The notes under the pieces are model-generated. The model was not told the origin of the DNA. It was given only the letters and a program-made list of their open reading frames with translations, and made no database searches. A stretch of DNA of 64,000 bases from an uncultured Bacteroidales bacterium. GTDB lineage: Bacteria; Bacteroidota; Bacteroidia; Bacteroidales; Bacteroidaceae. The translations under genes were made by a program, and so were the position numbers. Location: contig CADBXO010000027.1 in the NCBI GenBank assembly GCA_902798685.1, positions 19,875 to 83,874 on the forward strand, written 5' to 3'. Shown piece after piece: positions 16,838-25,803 of this stretch (position 1 is the stretch's first letter; each line of letters begins with the position of its first letter).

Positions 16838-18949
16838 CGCCTCTTTCCTGGCTTTGGCGTTGGCTCTGATCTGACGGTATTTTTCCTTATTCTTTTCGCG
16901 GCGGTCCTTGCGTTCCTGACGCTTACGCTCTTTCTTCTTTTTCTCGTCCTCGACCTGCTGGGCTTTCTTGGCAAGGCGGTCCACGTTCTTCTTGTGGATA
17001 TCCTTCTCCTTCTTCTGGGTCTTGTTCTTGGAGAGCTGGTCAGGTTTCTGCTCGGTGAGCGGCATATCATCTACATACCATGTATCAGTCTCATGAGTCC
17101 AGTCCTGCTTGAGTTCAAAGCTGCGTTTTATGTACCATACACTTTCTGCGTGGCGTTTCTCCTCATACTCACCGGTGTCCCACTTGCCGTTGCCGTTTGC
17201 ATCGTCAAACATGGATACAAAGTAGGTTGAGGGTTGGAGCAGGAAGAAATCCACACTTCCGTTTTCAAGTTTCTCAGTTCTTACTATCTTTCCGTTGTTG
17301 TGCAGACGTACTGTATAGCCGGGCTTGGGATTGGCTACATTGACAGTGAGTGTGCTGTATTTGCTCAGGGCGTTGAACTTGAGAGTTGATTCTTCCAGGT
17401 CATTGTGAAGACCGTACAGGCCCTGTACACTGGCCGAGTCAAGTACCAACTTGAATGTCTCTTCCGGTTTCCACTCGCCGTAGATGTAATAGGTGAGTAT
17501 GTCAACAGGATCCTGCTCGATTTCAAAAGGTACGGTTTTCCAGACAGTGTCAACCTTCAGATAGAGATGTAAAGCTGTATCTGAAAGGAATGTTACCGGC
17601 TCGGTGAATGACAAGGTCACATCCTGGTATAGGCTCAGTGTGCTGCCTGCCGTCATCTTGCAGTCCAGGAACTTGATCTTGGGCTTAAGCAGATTTGCTA
17701 TGCCGATGGAGTCACCTGCACGCTCCAGACGTTTGAGCTGTTTCTCCAGGTTCTTCTGCTCTTCTTCGGCCTTGCGTGCCTGCTCCTTGAGTATCTGTTC
17801 CCTTGTTTTATTGGTTACCAGATTGAGCGTATCAGTTCTTGGAGACAGGTTGTTGGTGCTGTCTGTTGCAAGATAGGTTATGCTGATGCTCAGGGTATCC
17901 TGATAATAGACGGCTGTATCTTTCATCCAGAAGAGCAGGGTGTCATAACGTTCGGTGTGCTGCACGATGTAGGCATCGGCCTCATCAAAATTGAGACCCT
18001 TGATCTCTGGCATTGAATCCAGCGGGAGAGCGAAACGCAAGGTGAACTTATCATGTGTCTTGCGCTCGTATCCGCTCATATACTGTTGTACCGGCGTCGG
18101 GGTGAAAGCCAGCAGCGTTATGTCATTGGGAAGGAACTGGGTGAAGGCTACGGTGACGGTTGTATCAACCTTGCCTTCATCAGTGTAGAGGGTATCCACA
18201 CGGTATCTCAACTCGGATGTGGGTACTATGACCGAGTCCATCCATGCTATCCTCTCGCTGCGCTGGGAGTAGCTGAATGACTGGTCCATGTCTGTCACGG
18301 CATATACCCTGTATCGGCCGGGTGCAATACCGCGGATGGTGAAATGTCCGCTGGCATCGGTCCTGGATACTCTTTCAAAGGGTTTGGTCATGAATGCTGA
18401 GTCGGAGAGGTCGCTGTGAAGACCTACCGTGATGCCTTTTATAGGTTCAAGGTCATAGGCATTCAGTACGTAACCTGATACTTCCATGGTGTCAATGGCA
18501 TCACCGGTACTGAAACGGAAGCAGAAATCACCCAGGGGATTTCCTTCATTGTTGTCGACGATACCATCGGCAAAGTCGATGGAGTAGGTTGTGTTGGGTT
18601 TGAGTGAATCAAAAAGTTCTACGTGAATCTTCTTGCCGGTCACTTTGATCTCGGGCTGCTCGAGCTGAGGAGGTGATACCACCACCTTTTCACTGGCGTT
18701 CTCCAGTTTGATGAACTCGTTGAAATCAATGGTGACCTTCTTGCTTTTAACGCCTGTAGCTCCGTTTGCAGGATGGCTTGAGGTGATTCTGGGGGGAGTC
18801 TCGTCAAACGGACCTCCGTCAGGATTACCTACAGCTGCACAACCTGACAATGCGGCAAAGGCCAGTAAAGCCGATGCCGCATTGTAGATAGTACGGGTTA
18901 TGTCGCTTAAGCGATGATTCAATCCTTGAACTTTTTGAAGATGACGCAC
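16781..18949 (-). CDS. Ig-like (SbsA/BIG5-type) lipoprotein with Lys/Glu-rich C-terminus
   Basis: 722 residues. Lipobox ALSGCAAV near residue 37; mature protein likely surface or periplasmic. Residues about 55-150 form a SbsA-type Ig-like domain (PPRITSSHPANGATGV, YSIDFADGIVDNNEGNPLGD); a carboxypeptidase-like domain follows (ASGHFTIRGIAPGRYRVYAV near 205) and a second Ig-like part near 440-530. A charged coiled segment lies near 380-410, and the last 85 or so residues are almost only Lys, Glu, Arg and Gln. Function unknown. The ATG at 18949 overlaps fabF by 31 bases; a TTG at 18922 forming a TTGA overlap with the fabF stop is an alternative start. The 3' end overlaps the dipeptidase fusion. 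Confidence 0.75.
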   Translation of the reverse strand: MRHLQKVQGLNHRLSDITRTIYNAASALLAFAALSGCAAVGNPDGGPFDETPPRITSSHPANGATGVKSKKVTIDFNEFIKLENASEKVVVSPPQLEQPEIKVTGKKIHVELFDSLKPNTTYSIDFADGIVDNNEGNPLGDFCFRFSTGDAIDTMEVSGYVLNAYDLEPIKGITVGLHSDLSDSAFMTKPFERVSRTDASGHFTIRGIAPGRYRVYAVTDMDQSFSYSQRSERIAWMDSVIVPTSELRYRVDTLYTDEGKVDTTVTVAFTQFLPNDITLLAFTPTPVQQYMSGYERKTHDKFTLRFALPLDSMPEIKGLNFDEADAYIVQHTERYDTLLFWMKDTAVYYQDTLSISITYLATDSTNNLSPRTDTLNLVTNKTREQILKEQARKAEEEQKNLEKQLKRLERAGDSIGIANLLKPKIKFLDCKMTAGSTLSLYQDVTLSFTEPVTFLSDTALHLYLKVDTVWKTVPFEIEQDPVDILTYYIYGEWKPEETFKLVLDSASVQGLYGLHNDLEESTLKFNALSKYSTLTVNVANPKPGYTVRLHNNGKIVRTEKLENGSVDFFLLQPSTYFVSMFDDANGNGKWDTGEYEEKRHAESVWYIKRSFELKQDWTHETDTWYVDDMPLTEQKPDQLSKNKTQKKEKDIHKKNVDRLAKKAQQVEDEKKKKERKRQERKDRREKNKEKYRQIRANAKARKEASKADVSTPDPEEVTSPQE

Positions 18950-20193
18950 GAGTTGTGTCCGCCGAATCCGAATGTGTTGGACAGACCGGCGCGCACCTCT
19001 CTCTTCTGCGCCTTGTTGAAGGTGAAGTTCATTCGGTAGTCAATCTGCTCGTCCTCATCACCCTCTTCATGGTTGATGGTGGGCGGGACAATGTCGTTCT
19101 TGACGGCAAGCACGGTGGCGATTGCCTCAATGACGCCGGCACCGCCGAGCAGATGTCCTGTCATGGATTTGGTTGAACTCAGGTTCATGTCATAGACATG
19201 CTCTCCGAACACAGCCTTGATAGCCTTGCATTCAGCAATATCTCCAAGCGGAGTGGATGTACCGTGCATGTTGACATAGTCAATGTCAGACGGCTGCATG
19301 CCTGCGTCCTGAATGGCCTCCTGCATAACACGGATAGCGCCGTTACCCTCGGGATCGGGAGCTGTCATGTGGTATGCATCGGCTGTAGCACCCCATCCTG
19401 CAACCTCGGCATAGATCTTGGCGCCGCGTGCTACGGCATGCTCATACTCTTCAAGTATAAGGATACCGCCTCCCTCACCGAGTACGAATCCGTCGCGGCT
19501 GGCGCTCATGGGGCGTGAAGCCGTCTCAGGTGAATCATTACGGGTGGAGAGTGCGTGCATTACGCCGAATCCTGTTACGCCGCAGTCACCCAGTGCAGCC
19601 TCGGCACCACCTGTTACGATGACGCTGGCCTTGCCCAGACGGATCAGGTTCACGGCATCGATGATGGCGTGTGTACTTGATGCGCAGGCTGATGATGTAG
19701 CGTAGTTGGGTCCCTTGAGCTTGTACATGATTGAAATCAGACCGGCTGCAATTGAACCCAGAATGCGGGGTACAAAGAACGGTGTTACCTTGAGTTCCTG
19801 ACCAAGTTTCTTCTGTTCATGGATGGTATCTACACCCTCTTCGAAGGAATCCACACCGCCGATACCGAAACCAAGGATGACACCTATGCGGTTGAGATCC
19901 TCCTTTTCAAGGTCAAGGGCTGAATCCTTGATAGCCTGAACAGCACTGGCTATGGCAAAATGACTGTATTTGTCAAGCTTGCGTGCCTCCTTGCGGTCCA
20001 TGTATTCAGCGATGTCAAAGTTCTTGACCTGACATCCGAATTTGACCTTGGTCTGTATGGCGTTTGTGTCAAAATTGGTAATAGGAGCGGCGCCGCTCAC
20101 ACCTGCTATGGCATTATCCCAGAATTCGGGGATAGAATTACCAAGAGGGTTGACGGTACCGAGTCCGGTTACGACAACTCTTTTAAGATCCAT
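18919..20193 (-). CDS. fabF: Beta-ketoacyl-ACP synthase II
   Basis: 424-residue condensing enzyme extending acyl-ACP with malonyl-ACP. The Cys-His-His triad is visible: SACASSTH (Cys near 170), MHGTSTPLGD (His near 310) and MTGHLLGGAG (His near 346). It opens with RVVVTGLGTVNPLG and ends with NTFGFGGHNS. It lies 24 bases after acpP, its carrier-protein partner; the pair is a standard fatty acid biosynthesis unit. Confidence 0.97.
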   Translation of the reverse strand: MDLKRVVVTGLGTVNPLGNSIPEFWDNAIAGVSGAAPITNFDTNAIQTKVKFGCQVKNFDIAEYMDRKEARKLDKYSHFAIASAVQAIKDSALDLEKEDLNRIGVILGFGIGGVDSFEEGVDTIHEQKKLGQELKVTPFFVPRILGSIAAGLISIMYKLKGPNYATSSACASSTHAIIDAVNLIRLGKASVIVTGGAEAALGDCGVTGFGVMHALSTRNDSPETASRPMSASRDGFVLGEGGGILILEEYEHAVARGAKIYAEVAGWGATADAYHMTAPDPEGNGAIRVMQEAIQDAGMQPSDIDYVNMHGTSTPLGDIAECKAIKAVFGEHVYDMNLSSTKSMTGHLLGGAGVIEAIATVLAVKNDIVPPTINHEEGDEDEQIDYRMNFTFNKAQKREVRAGLSNTFGFGGHNSCVIFKKFKD

Positions 20194-20217
20194 CTTATGT
20201 GAAAGAAGATTGCCGGA

Positions 20218-20463
20218 TTACTTTGTAGCTGCTGCGCTGATGAGCTCGATAGCCTCACCTACAGTTGTGATCTTCTCAGCCTGATCATCGGGAATTGAAA
20301 TACCGAACTCCTTCTCGAACTCCATGATGAGTTCAACGGTATCCAGTGAATCTGCACCAAGATCAGCTGCGAAGCTTGCCTCGGGAGTAACCTCTGATGC
20401 CTCAACACCAAGTTTGTCAACGATGATAGCCTGAACTCTCTCTGCAATCTGTGAATCTGCCAT
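20218..20463 (-). CDS. acpP: Acyl carrier protein
   Basis: 81-residue acidic carrier for fatty acid synthesis. The phosphopantetheine attachment site is Ser in [12 protein letters not shown] (near residue 41). Normal size, followed by fabF. The roughly 200 bases between this start and the divergent gene at 20665 hold only promoter-like sequence. Confidence 0.97.
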   Translation of the reverse strand: MADSQIAERVQAIIVDKLGVEASEVTPEASFAADLGADSLDTVELIMEFEKEFGISIPDDQAEKITTVGEAIELISAAATK

Positions 20464-20605
20464 AATTGTAAATTTTATGTATTAAAAAATGATTTTGGCT
20501 GCAAAGAAACCCATTTTCAATAAGAGTAACTAACAATGGAAATACAAAACAAAGGAGTGATGCACAAACGGTTATAATGTGTGTAATGCTAATTGGGCTC
20601 TAAAC

Positions 20606-20637
20606 GTTGCCTATTCAGAAAATTACCGCTAATTTTG
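20606..20637 (+). promoter_or_regulatory. Promoter of the DUF4254-GT9 pair
   Basis: TTG (20606-20608), 21 bases, TAATTTTG (20630-20637). RNA would start near 20642, about 23 bases before the ATG at 20665. Confidence 0.6.
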
Positions 20638-20664
20638 CAACATCTTAAAGAACACACTTAAGTC

Positions 20665-21279
20665 ATGACATTCAGCCAGGAAAGTTTTGAGATCTTTGAT
20701 CGCTCAATTGCCGACTATCATAAGACCGACAATGTTGACACTCCTATTGCAAATCCGTACAAGGAAAAGAGCATAGAATTCTATCTTTATCTCAAGAACT
20801 GGATTGACACGGTTCAGTGGCATCTGGAGGATATAATCCGTGACCCTCAGATCGATCCCGTTGAGGCATTGGCAATCAAGCGTCGCATTGACCGTTCCAA
20901 TCAGGAGCGTACGGATCTGGTTGAGCTTATCGACAGCTATTTCCTTGAAAAGTTCGGTCAGGTAAAGACACTTCCTGATGCAACTATAAATACCGAGAGC
21001 CCCGCATGGGCTGTTGACCGTCTCTCAATTCTGGCACTCAAGATCTTCCACATGAAGATTGAGGCTGAACGTACCGACACGCCGGCTGATCAGCAGCAGC
21101 GCTGCCGTGAGAAACTCTCTGTTCTTCTGGAGCAGAAGAAAGACCTGTCAGGAGCAATTGACATGCTTCTTGATGATATGGCTGCAGGCCGTAAGTACAT
21201 GAAAGTCTACAAGCAGATGAAAATGTACAACGACCCCTCACTCAACCCTGTTCTCTACGGACAGAATGGATCCAAATAA
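20665..21279 (+). CDS. DUF4254 family protein
   Basis: 204-residue, largely helical, soluble protein without signal peptide. I recognise it as the DUF4254 family of Bacteroidetes, which commonly sits beside a GT9 glycosyltransferase. Visible conserved-looking pieces are NPYKEKSIEFYLYLKNWIDTVQWHLEDI near 28-55, IKRRIDRSNQERTDLVE near 70 and MKMYNDPSLNP at the end. No catalytic motif recognised. It overlaps the start of the GT9 gene by 14 bases, so co-translation is likely; a helper or regulatory role in LPS core or glycan assembly is inference. Confidence 0.8.
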   Translation: MTFSQESFEIFDRSIADYHKTDNVDTPIANPYKEKSIEFYLYLKNWIDTVQWHLEDIIRDPQIDPVEALAIKRRIDRSNQERTDLVELIDSYFLEKFGQVKTLPDATINTESPAWAVDRLSILALKIFHMKIEAERTDTPADQQQRCREKLSVLLEQKKDLSGAIDMLLDDMAAGRKYMKVYKQMKMYNDPSLNPVLYGQNGSK

Positions 21280-22312
21280 GAATCCCAAATATCAAAACAT
21301 ACTTCTTATCCGCTTCTCTGCTATAGGAGACGTGGCTATGACCGTTCCGGTATTGGAATCGGTCGCAAAGGCATATCCTGACAAGCATTTCACTATGCTG
21401 TCAAATGTGCGTTTTGCTCCCTTTTTTGCCGGAATGCCCGGAAACGTGAGTTTCATAGGCGTTGACCTCAAGAAGGATTATCACGGTTTCGGCGCCATGC
21501 TCAAGCTGTTCTTCCAGTTGCGCAAGAGACGTTTTGATGCCGTGGCCGATCTTCACGGAGTGTTGCGTACCACCGCACTCTCAATCTTTTACAGACTGTT
21601 CTTTACAAGAGTCTGCCGTATCGACAAGGACCGTAAGTCACGCAAGCGTCTGACACGTCTCAAGAACAAGGACCTTACTCCGCGTCTTACCTCATTTGAC
21701 CGTTACCGCATCGTTCTGGAGAAACTGGGCTTTGGATTTGAGCTCAAGTTCCGCTCCATATTCGGCGATGGAAAGGGAGATTTGTCATCCATAAAGGCTA
21801 TTGTAGGAGACAAGGACTGCACTTGGGTCGGAATAGCACCTTTTGCAGCTCACAAGGGTAAGATTTATCCGCTGTACCTCATGGAGGATGTGGTTTCACA
21901 GATAGACAGCGCATGCCTGTGCCGCCAGTTCGTGTTCGCCTACGGCAAGGAACGTACGCTTGTTGAGGAGTGGGCTCAGAAATACCGTTCAGTAGAGATT
22001 ATCGATCCCCGTCTGGGTCTTGAGGGAGAACTCAAACTTATAAGCAATATGGAGGTGATGCTTGGCATGGATTCATCAAACATGCATCTGGCATCTATAA
22101 CCGCCACACCGGTTGTTTCAGTCTGGGGTGCCACTCATCCGGCTGCTGGATTTATGGGATGGGGACAGGATCCCCGGAATTGCATTCAGCTTGACCTGCC
22201 GTGCCGTCCATGCTCCATCTATGGCAAGAAGGAGTGCATATACTCTGATTACCGCTGCCTTACCGGCATCGATCCCGACAAAGTTTTCGAAAAAGTCAAG
22301 GCTTACCTTTAA
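21266..22312 (+). CDS. Glycosyltransferase family 9 (heptosyltransferase-like)
   Basis: 348 residues, GT-B fold transferase of the heptosyltransferase/ADP-sugar group acting at the inner membrane on LPS core or a related glycan. N-terminal ILLIRFSAIGDVAMTVPVL and MLSNVRFAPFF are typical of WaaC/WaaF-like proteins; the C-terminal nucleotide-sugar pocket is MLGMDSSNMHLASITATPVV near 265 followed by WGATHPAAGF. A late Cys-rich stretch (CRPCSIYGKKEC) is usual for the Bacteroidetes branch. It overlaps the DUF4254 gene by 14 bases and the opposing WbqC-like gene by 4. Confidence 0.88.
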   Translation: MDPNKNPKYQNILLIRFSAIGDVAMTVPVLESVAKAYPDKHFTMLSNVRFAPFFAGMPGNVSFIGVDLKKDYHGFGAMLKLFFQLRKRRFDAVADLHGVLRTTALSIFYRLFFTRVCRIDKDRKSRKRLTRLKNKDLTPRLTSFDRYRIVLEKLGFGFELKFRSIFGDGKGDLSSIKAIVGDKDCTWVGIAPFAAHKGKIYPLYLMEDVVSQIDSACLCRQFVFAYGKERTLVEEWAQKYRSVEIIDPRLGLEGELKLISNMEVMLGMDSSNMHLASITATPVVSVWGATHPAAGFMGWGQDPRNCIQLDLPCRPCSIYGKKECIYSDYRCLTGIDPDKVFEKVKAYL

Positions 22313-22911
22313 AGGTAGAGAGGGAACTCAGGTCCCATGTTGAAGAGAAGGTCAACCGCACTGAGGTTGGCCAGGAATCCGTATTTCTCCTTGAATACCT
22401 GCCAGTATGGACGGCTGCTTTCCGGATCGTCAGTTCCGGGATTGACCAACTGCCTTAAATCAAGAATGTTTTGCTCCTTTTTACCGTATGATCCGGTCAG
22501 TTTTACGGTCTTGTCAATGCCGGCCAGTTTCATGATGAGCAGGGTGAGTTCTGTGTTGAAGTCAACCAGGAACTCATACTTCTTTTCATAGAAGGGACGG
22601 AAGTCATCCTGATAGTACATAAAGAAGGGGCTGTTCATGTAGGCCGATTCAAGGGCGTTCCAGTGCTGGTGGCGCCACTCGCCGTGGTCACTTATGCGGA
22701 CATCCTTCATTAACTGTTTGGGTGATGTGCCCTTGACGATGGGGACGGTGAGAGCCTGGACTCCGGCCGCCGTGGCAATCCTGCAGCGGTTGCGATAGGT
22801 CTGCTTGCAGTAGTTGTCATACTGCTCTATAAGAACATCACCGCCACTGTTGATGGCGGTGAAGAAACTTACTGGTGGCAGGTATGCCGAACTGAGCAGT
22901 ACGGACTCCAT
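22309..22911 (-). CDS. WbqC-like family protein
   Basis: 200-residue soluble protein of the WbqC family, often found in O-antigen or sugar-modification contexts but of uncertain activity. Seen: LLSSAYLPPVSFF at the start, NRCRIATAAGVQALTVPI near 43, ISDHGEWRHQHWNALESAY near 73 and FFMYYQDDFRPFYEKKYEFL near 95. Last gene of the Spy-like/dapB/lepB/wbqC run; its ATG shares one base with the lepB stop. Confidence 0.85.
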   Translation of the reverse strand: MESVLLSSAYLPPVSFFTAINSGGDVLIEQYDNYCKQTYRNRCRIATAAGVQALTVPIVKGTSPKQLMKDVRISDHGEWRHQHWNALESAYMNSPFFMYYQDDFRPFYEKKYEFLVDFNTELTLLIMKLAGIDKTVKLTGSYGKKEQNILDLRQLVNPGTDDPESSRPYWQVFKEKYGFLANLSAVDLLFNMGPEFPLYL

Positions 22912-24362
22912 CAGTTATACTTCTTGACTGAGCGGAACTGACGGTTCCAACGGATCTTTCCCTTCTGACCCCATTTCTTGTCCTTGTCAAGTGAGAGCCA
23001 GATGAATACCGGACGACCTACTATGTGATCCTCGGGAACAAATCCCCAGAATCGGGAATCGGCACTGTTCTGGCGGTTATCGCCCATCATCCAGTAGTAG
23101 TCCATCTTGAAGGTGTAGCTATCGGCCTTCTGACCGTTGATCAGAATGGTGCCGTCTTTCATAACCTGAAGGTCATTGCCCTCATAAACCTTTATGACAC
23201 GCTCATAGAACGGGAGGTTCTCAAGGTCAATCTGTATTGTGGCACCCTTGGCGGGAATCCAGATGGGACCGTAGTTGTCAACGGTCCACTTGGTGTTCTT
23301 GTTCTGCGGGTAAAGCCACTCGGACTCCTCAACGGAGCACTCATAATGCCTGATTTCACCGACAATTCCGGTCTGACTTGCCAGCAGTTCCTTTGCCTCC
23401 TGTGTAAGAGGAATGATATGGGTTCCGGGTTTGTTGTGGCTGTCGGGGAGATCCTCCTGGTTTAGGTTAAGTTTAGCCCTAAGTGATTCGGGTATGGGAC
23501 GCAGCAGTGTGACAACGTAATTGGTCTGTACTGCATCGGGCTGTTTGTTCTCAACTCCGTCCAGCCAGATGATTCCGTCTTTGATCTCAAGTGTCTGACC
23601 GGGCAGTCCTACGCAACGTTTTACATAGTTCTCGCGGCGGTCAACGGGACGGGATGTAATCTTGCCGAACTTCTGTTCGTTCTTGATTAAGTAATCGCGG
23701 CCTACCTTGTAGTAGAAATCATATACGTGACGCTGCTCAAGGGTGGAGAGGCTGTCAATGTTGATATCCCTGCAAAGGCTTTTGCCCAGGGGATAAACTA
23801 TCATGCCGTAATAGTCTGCACTTGACCAGCTGGAATTTGTTACCAATGTATCACCGGCCGGGTAGTTGAATACCACGATATCATTCAGTTTGATCTTTCC
23901 GAAACCCTTTATGCGCTCGTAGGGCCACTGAGGTTTTTCAATGTAGCTCTTACCGCCACCGGGGAATGTGTTCTGAGTGAGCGGCATGGTGAGCGGAGTC
24001 ATGGGTTTGCGGGGTCCGTAAGCCACCTTGCTTACGTAGAGGTGGTCACCTATAAGGAGTGACTTCTCAAGTGAAGAAGAGGGTATGGCGTAGTTCTGGA
24101 ACAGGTAGATGTTCACAAAGTAGACTGCAACGAGTGCAAATACGATTGCATCGATCCAGTCCATGATCTGATAGAGGTTCTTGTTCTTGATACCCTTCCA
24201 CCATTTCCACTTGATGATGTGGGTGGTCAGTGCATCAAAGATGAAGGGAATGAGTATAATGCCCATCCAGCTTCTAACCCATATCAGGAAAAGGATATAA
24301 AGTGTCAGGTAGATGCCTGCCTTTATCCATTCCTTCTTTGTTATCTCGCCAAACTTCTTCAT
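22911..24362 (-). CDS. lepB: Signal peptidase I (long Bacteroidetes form)
   Basis: Inner-membrane serine protease (S26) that removes signal peptides. N-terminal transmembrane segments (about residues 15-50 and 68-88) are followed by the catalytic Ser in IPSSSLEKSLLIGDHL (near 97) and the general-base Lys in ENYVKRCVGLPG (near 249); GDNRQNSADSRFWG near 437 is the family's box E. 483 residues is long because of a roughly 100-residue insert between the Ser and Lys boxes and another after Lys, as usual in this phylum. It starts 7 bases after dapB. Confidence 0.96.
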   Translation of the reverse strand: MKKFGEITKKEWIKAGIYLTLYILFLIWVRSWMGIILIPFIFDALTTHIIKWKWWKGIKNKNLYQIMDWIDAIVFALVAVYFVNIYLFQNYAIPSSSLEKSLLIGDHLYVSKVAYGPRKPMTPLTMPLTQNTFPGGGKSYIEKPQWPYERIKGFGKIKLNDIVVFNYPAGDTLVTNSSWSSADYYGMIVYPLGKSLCRDINIDSLSTLEQRHVYDFYYKVGRDYLIKNEQKFGKITSRPVDRRENYVKRCVGLPGQTLEIKDGIIWLDGVENKQPDAVQTNYVVTLLRPIPESLRAKLNLNQEDLPDSHNKPGTHIIPLTQEAKELLASQTGIVGEIRHYECSVEESEWLYPQNKNTKWTVDNYGPIWIPAKGATIQIDLENLPFYERVIKVYEGNDLQVMKDGTILINGQKADSYTFKMDYYWMMGDNRQNSADSRFWGFVPEDHIVGRPVFIWLSLDKDKKWGQKGKIRWNRQFRSVKKYN

Positions 24363-24369
24363 AGGTTTC

Positions 24370-25131
24370 TTATGAGAGTGAGTTCATCAGGTCATCCATG
24401 CAGAGGAAACCCTTCTTATCAGCGGTGAATTCGGCTGCAAGCACTGCGCCCAGAGCCAGACCGCTGCGGTCCTTTGCAAAGTGGATGATCTTTATGAAAT
24501 CAGCACTTGAATCATATGTGATCTCGTGGATACCGGCAATCTCGCCTTCACGGATCGAGTCGATACGTACGTCAGAGGGTTTGTACTCTGAAGAACCGCT
24601 GATGGTTCCGTCGGCATTGAGTACGGTACCCTTGCTCCAGCCGGTCTTGCGGTCCAGCTGTGAGATGATACCCTCGGCCAGTGTGATGGCTGTGCCGCTG
24701 GGTGCATCCAGTTTGTGGATATGGTGAGTCTCGGACATACGTACCTCATACATGGGATAGCCGTTCATAAGCTTGGCCAGGTAGCTGTTTACCTTTGAGA
24801 ACAGGGCTACACCGATGCTGAAGTTGCTTGACCAGAAAAGAGTGTTGGAACCGTCCTTGCAGAGATCCTTCATCTCGTCGCGGTGCTGCTCCATCCATCC
24901 GGTACTGCCGCTTACAACCTTGACTCCTGCCTTGAAGCATTTCTGAATGTTGCCGTAAGCCTGAGTGGGTGCGGTGAACTCTATTGCGACATCGGCATTC
25001 TTGAACTCAGGGCTGTCAAAGTCCTGGGGGTTGTCAATGTCTATCTTACATACTACCTCATGACCGCGTGACAGAGCAATCTTCTCTATCTCGTGGCCCA
25101 TCTTGCCGTAACCTATTAAAGCTATCTTCAT
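24370..25131 (-). CDS. dapB: 4-hydroxy-tetrahydrodipicolinate reductase
   Basis: 253-residue NAD(P)H-dependent enzyme of lysine/diaminopimelate synthesis. Seen: dinucleotide fold IALIGYGKMGHEIE at the start, SGSTGW near 75, SSNFSIGVALF near 103 and the catalytic ETHHIHKLDAPSGTA near 136-150. Its ATG lies 15 bases after the Spy-like gene, with lepB right behind it. Confidence 0.96.
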   Translation of the reverse strand: MKIALIGYGKMGHEIEKIALSRGHEVVCKIDIDNPQDFDSPEFKNADVAIEFTAPTQAYGNIQKCFKAGVKVVSGSTGWMEQHRDEMKDLCKDGSNTLFWSSNFSIGVALFSKVNSYLAKLMNGYPMYEVRMSETHHIHKLDAPSGTAITLAEGIISQLDRKTGWSKGTVLNADGTISGSSEYKPSDVRIDSIREGEIAGIHEITYDSSADFIKIIHFAKDRSGLALGAVLAAEFTADKKGFLCMDDLMNSLS

Positions 25132-25146
25132 GTTTAGGTCTGATTG

Positions 25147-25701
25147 TTAGAACATACTCTGGGTGTTCTCCTGAACGTGCTGGAGTATGCTGCTGAATTT
25201 GTTGTCAAGTGTTGTTGCCGTAAGAGTCTTCCAAACCTCATACTGTGCGGGCTCAAGGGCCTTCTTGTAGCGTTTGTCAAACTTTGCTATGATCTGGTCA
25301 TAGGTCTTCTTGGCGGCAGCGGTGTCAAACTGAACGTTGGTGTTGGCAGCAGGTGCGCCCATATTTCCACGTCCACGGAAACCGCCGTTCTGCATCATCT
25401 GATACTCTCTGACTGACATCTGCAGGTTGCGGCAGATCTCCTCAAACTCCTGTGCATAGAGCTTGATCATCTTGTCGAACTGCTTCTCGGTAAGGTCCAG
25501 ACGGCCGGCTACATCCTGTATCTTGGCGTCGGCGATAGAGTCAGACTCCAGCTCATAGAACGGTTTCTGCATTCCTCCGGTGGGACCTCCCATAGGACGG
25601 CCACCCATAGGACGACCACCCATAGGTCTGCCACCCATAGGCTGTGCTGATGCTATAACTGCCACAAGGCATGCTGCGATTGTAAAAAGAAATTTCTTCA
25701 T
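25147..25701 (-). CDS. Exported Spy/CpxP-like helical protein with PMGGR repeats
   Basis: 184 residues. Clear signal peptide (MKKFLFTIAACLVAVIASAQ). Directly after the cut site come four copies of a five-residue PMGGR/P unit. The rest is helical, with DLTEKQFDKMIKLYAQEFEE near 68 and YDQIIAKFDKRYKKALEPAQYEVW near 130, resembling the Spy/CpxP-like or LTXXQ-containing periplasmic family. Possibly a chaperone or metal/stress-related protein; not proved. First gene before dapB-lepB-wbqC. Confidence 0.75.
   Translation of the reverse strand: MKKFLFTIAACLVAVIASAQPMGGRPMGGRPMGGRPMGGPTGGMQKPFYELESDSIADAKIQDVAGRLDLTEKQFDKMIKLYAQEFEEICRNLQMSVREYQMMQNGGFRGRGNMGAPAANTNVQFDTAAAKKTYDQIIAKFDKRYKKALEPAQYEVWKTLTATTLDNKFSSILQHVQENTQSMF
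25582..25641 (-). repeat. Four 15-base tandem units coding PMGGR/P
   Basis: Minus strand reads CCTATGGGTGG plus four variable bases, three times, and a fourth unit with CCTATGGGAGG. The unit encodes Pro-Met-Gly-Gly-Arg/Pro in the mature N-terminus of the exported protein. Such a run can change copy number by slippage in steps of five residues. Confidence 0.85.
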
Positions 25702-25734
25702 TGTTTCGTGTTAAAAATATTTGGTAGTAAAAGC

Positions 25735-25783
25735 TTTAAAGCAAAGATACTCTTTCCAGTTATGCGCCGGAAAGAGTATCTCT
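25735..25783 (-). terminator. Terminator of pckA
   Basis: Perfect 12-bp inverted repeat GATACTCTTTCC / GGAAAGAGTATC with a short loop, about 20 bases after the pckA stop, followed on the minus strand by TTTGCTTT. The trailing T-run is broken by GC, so efficiency is uncertain. Confidence 0.65.
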
Positions 25784-25803
25784 AATAATATGTCTAGTTA
25801 AGA

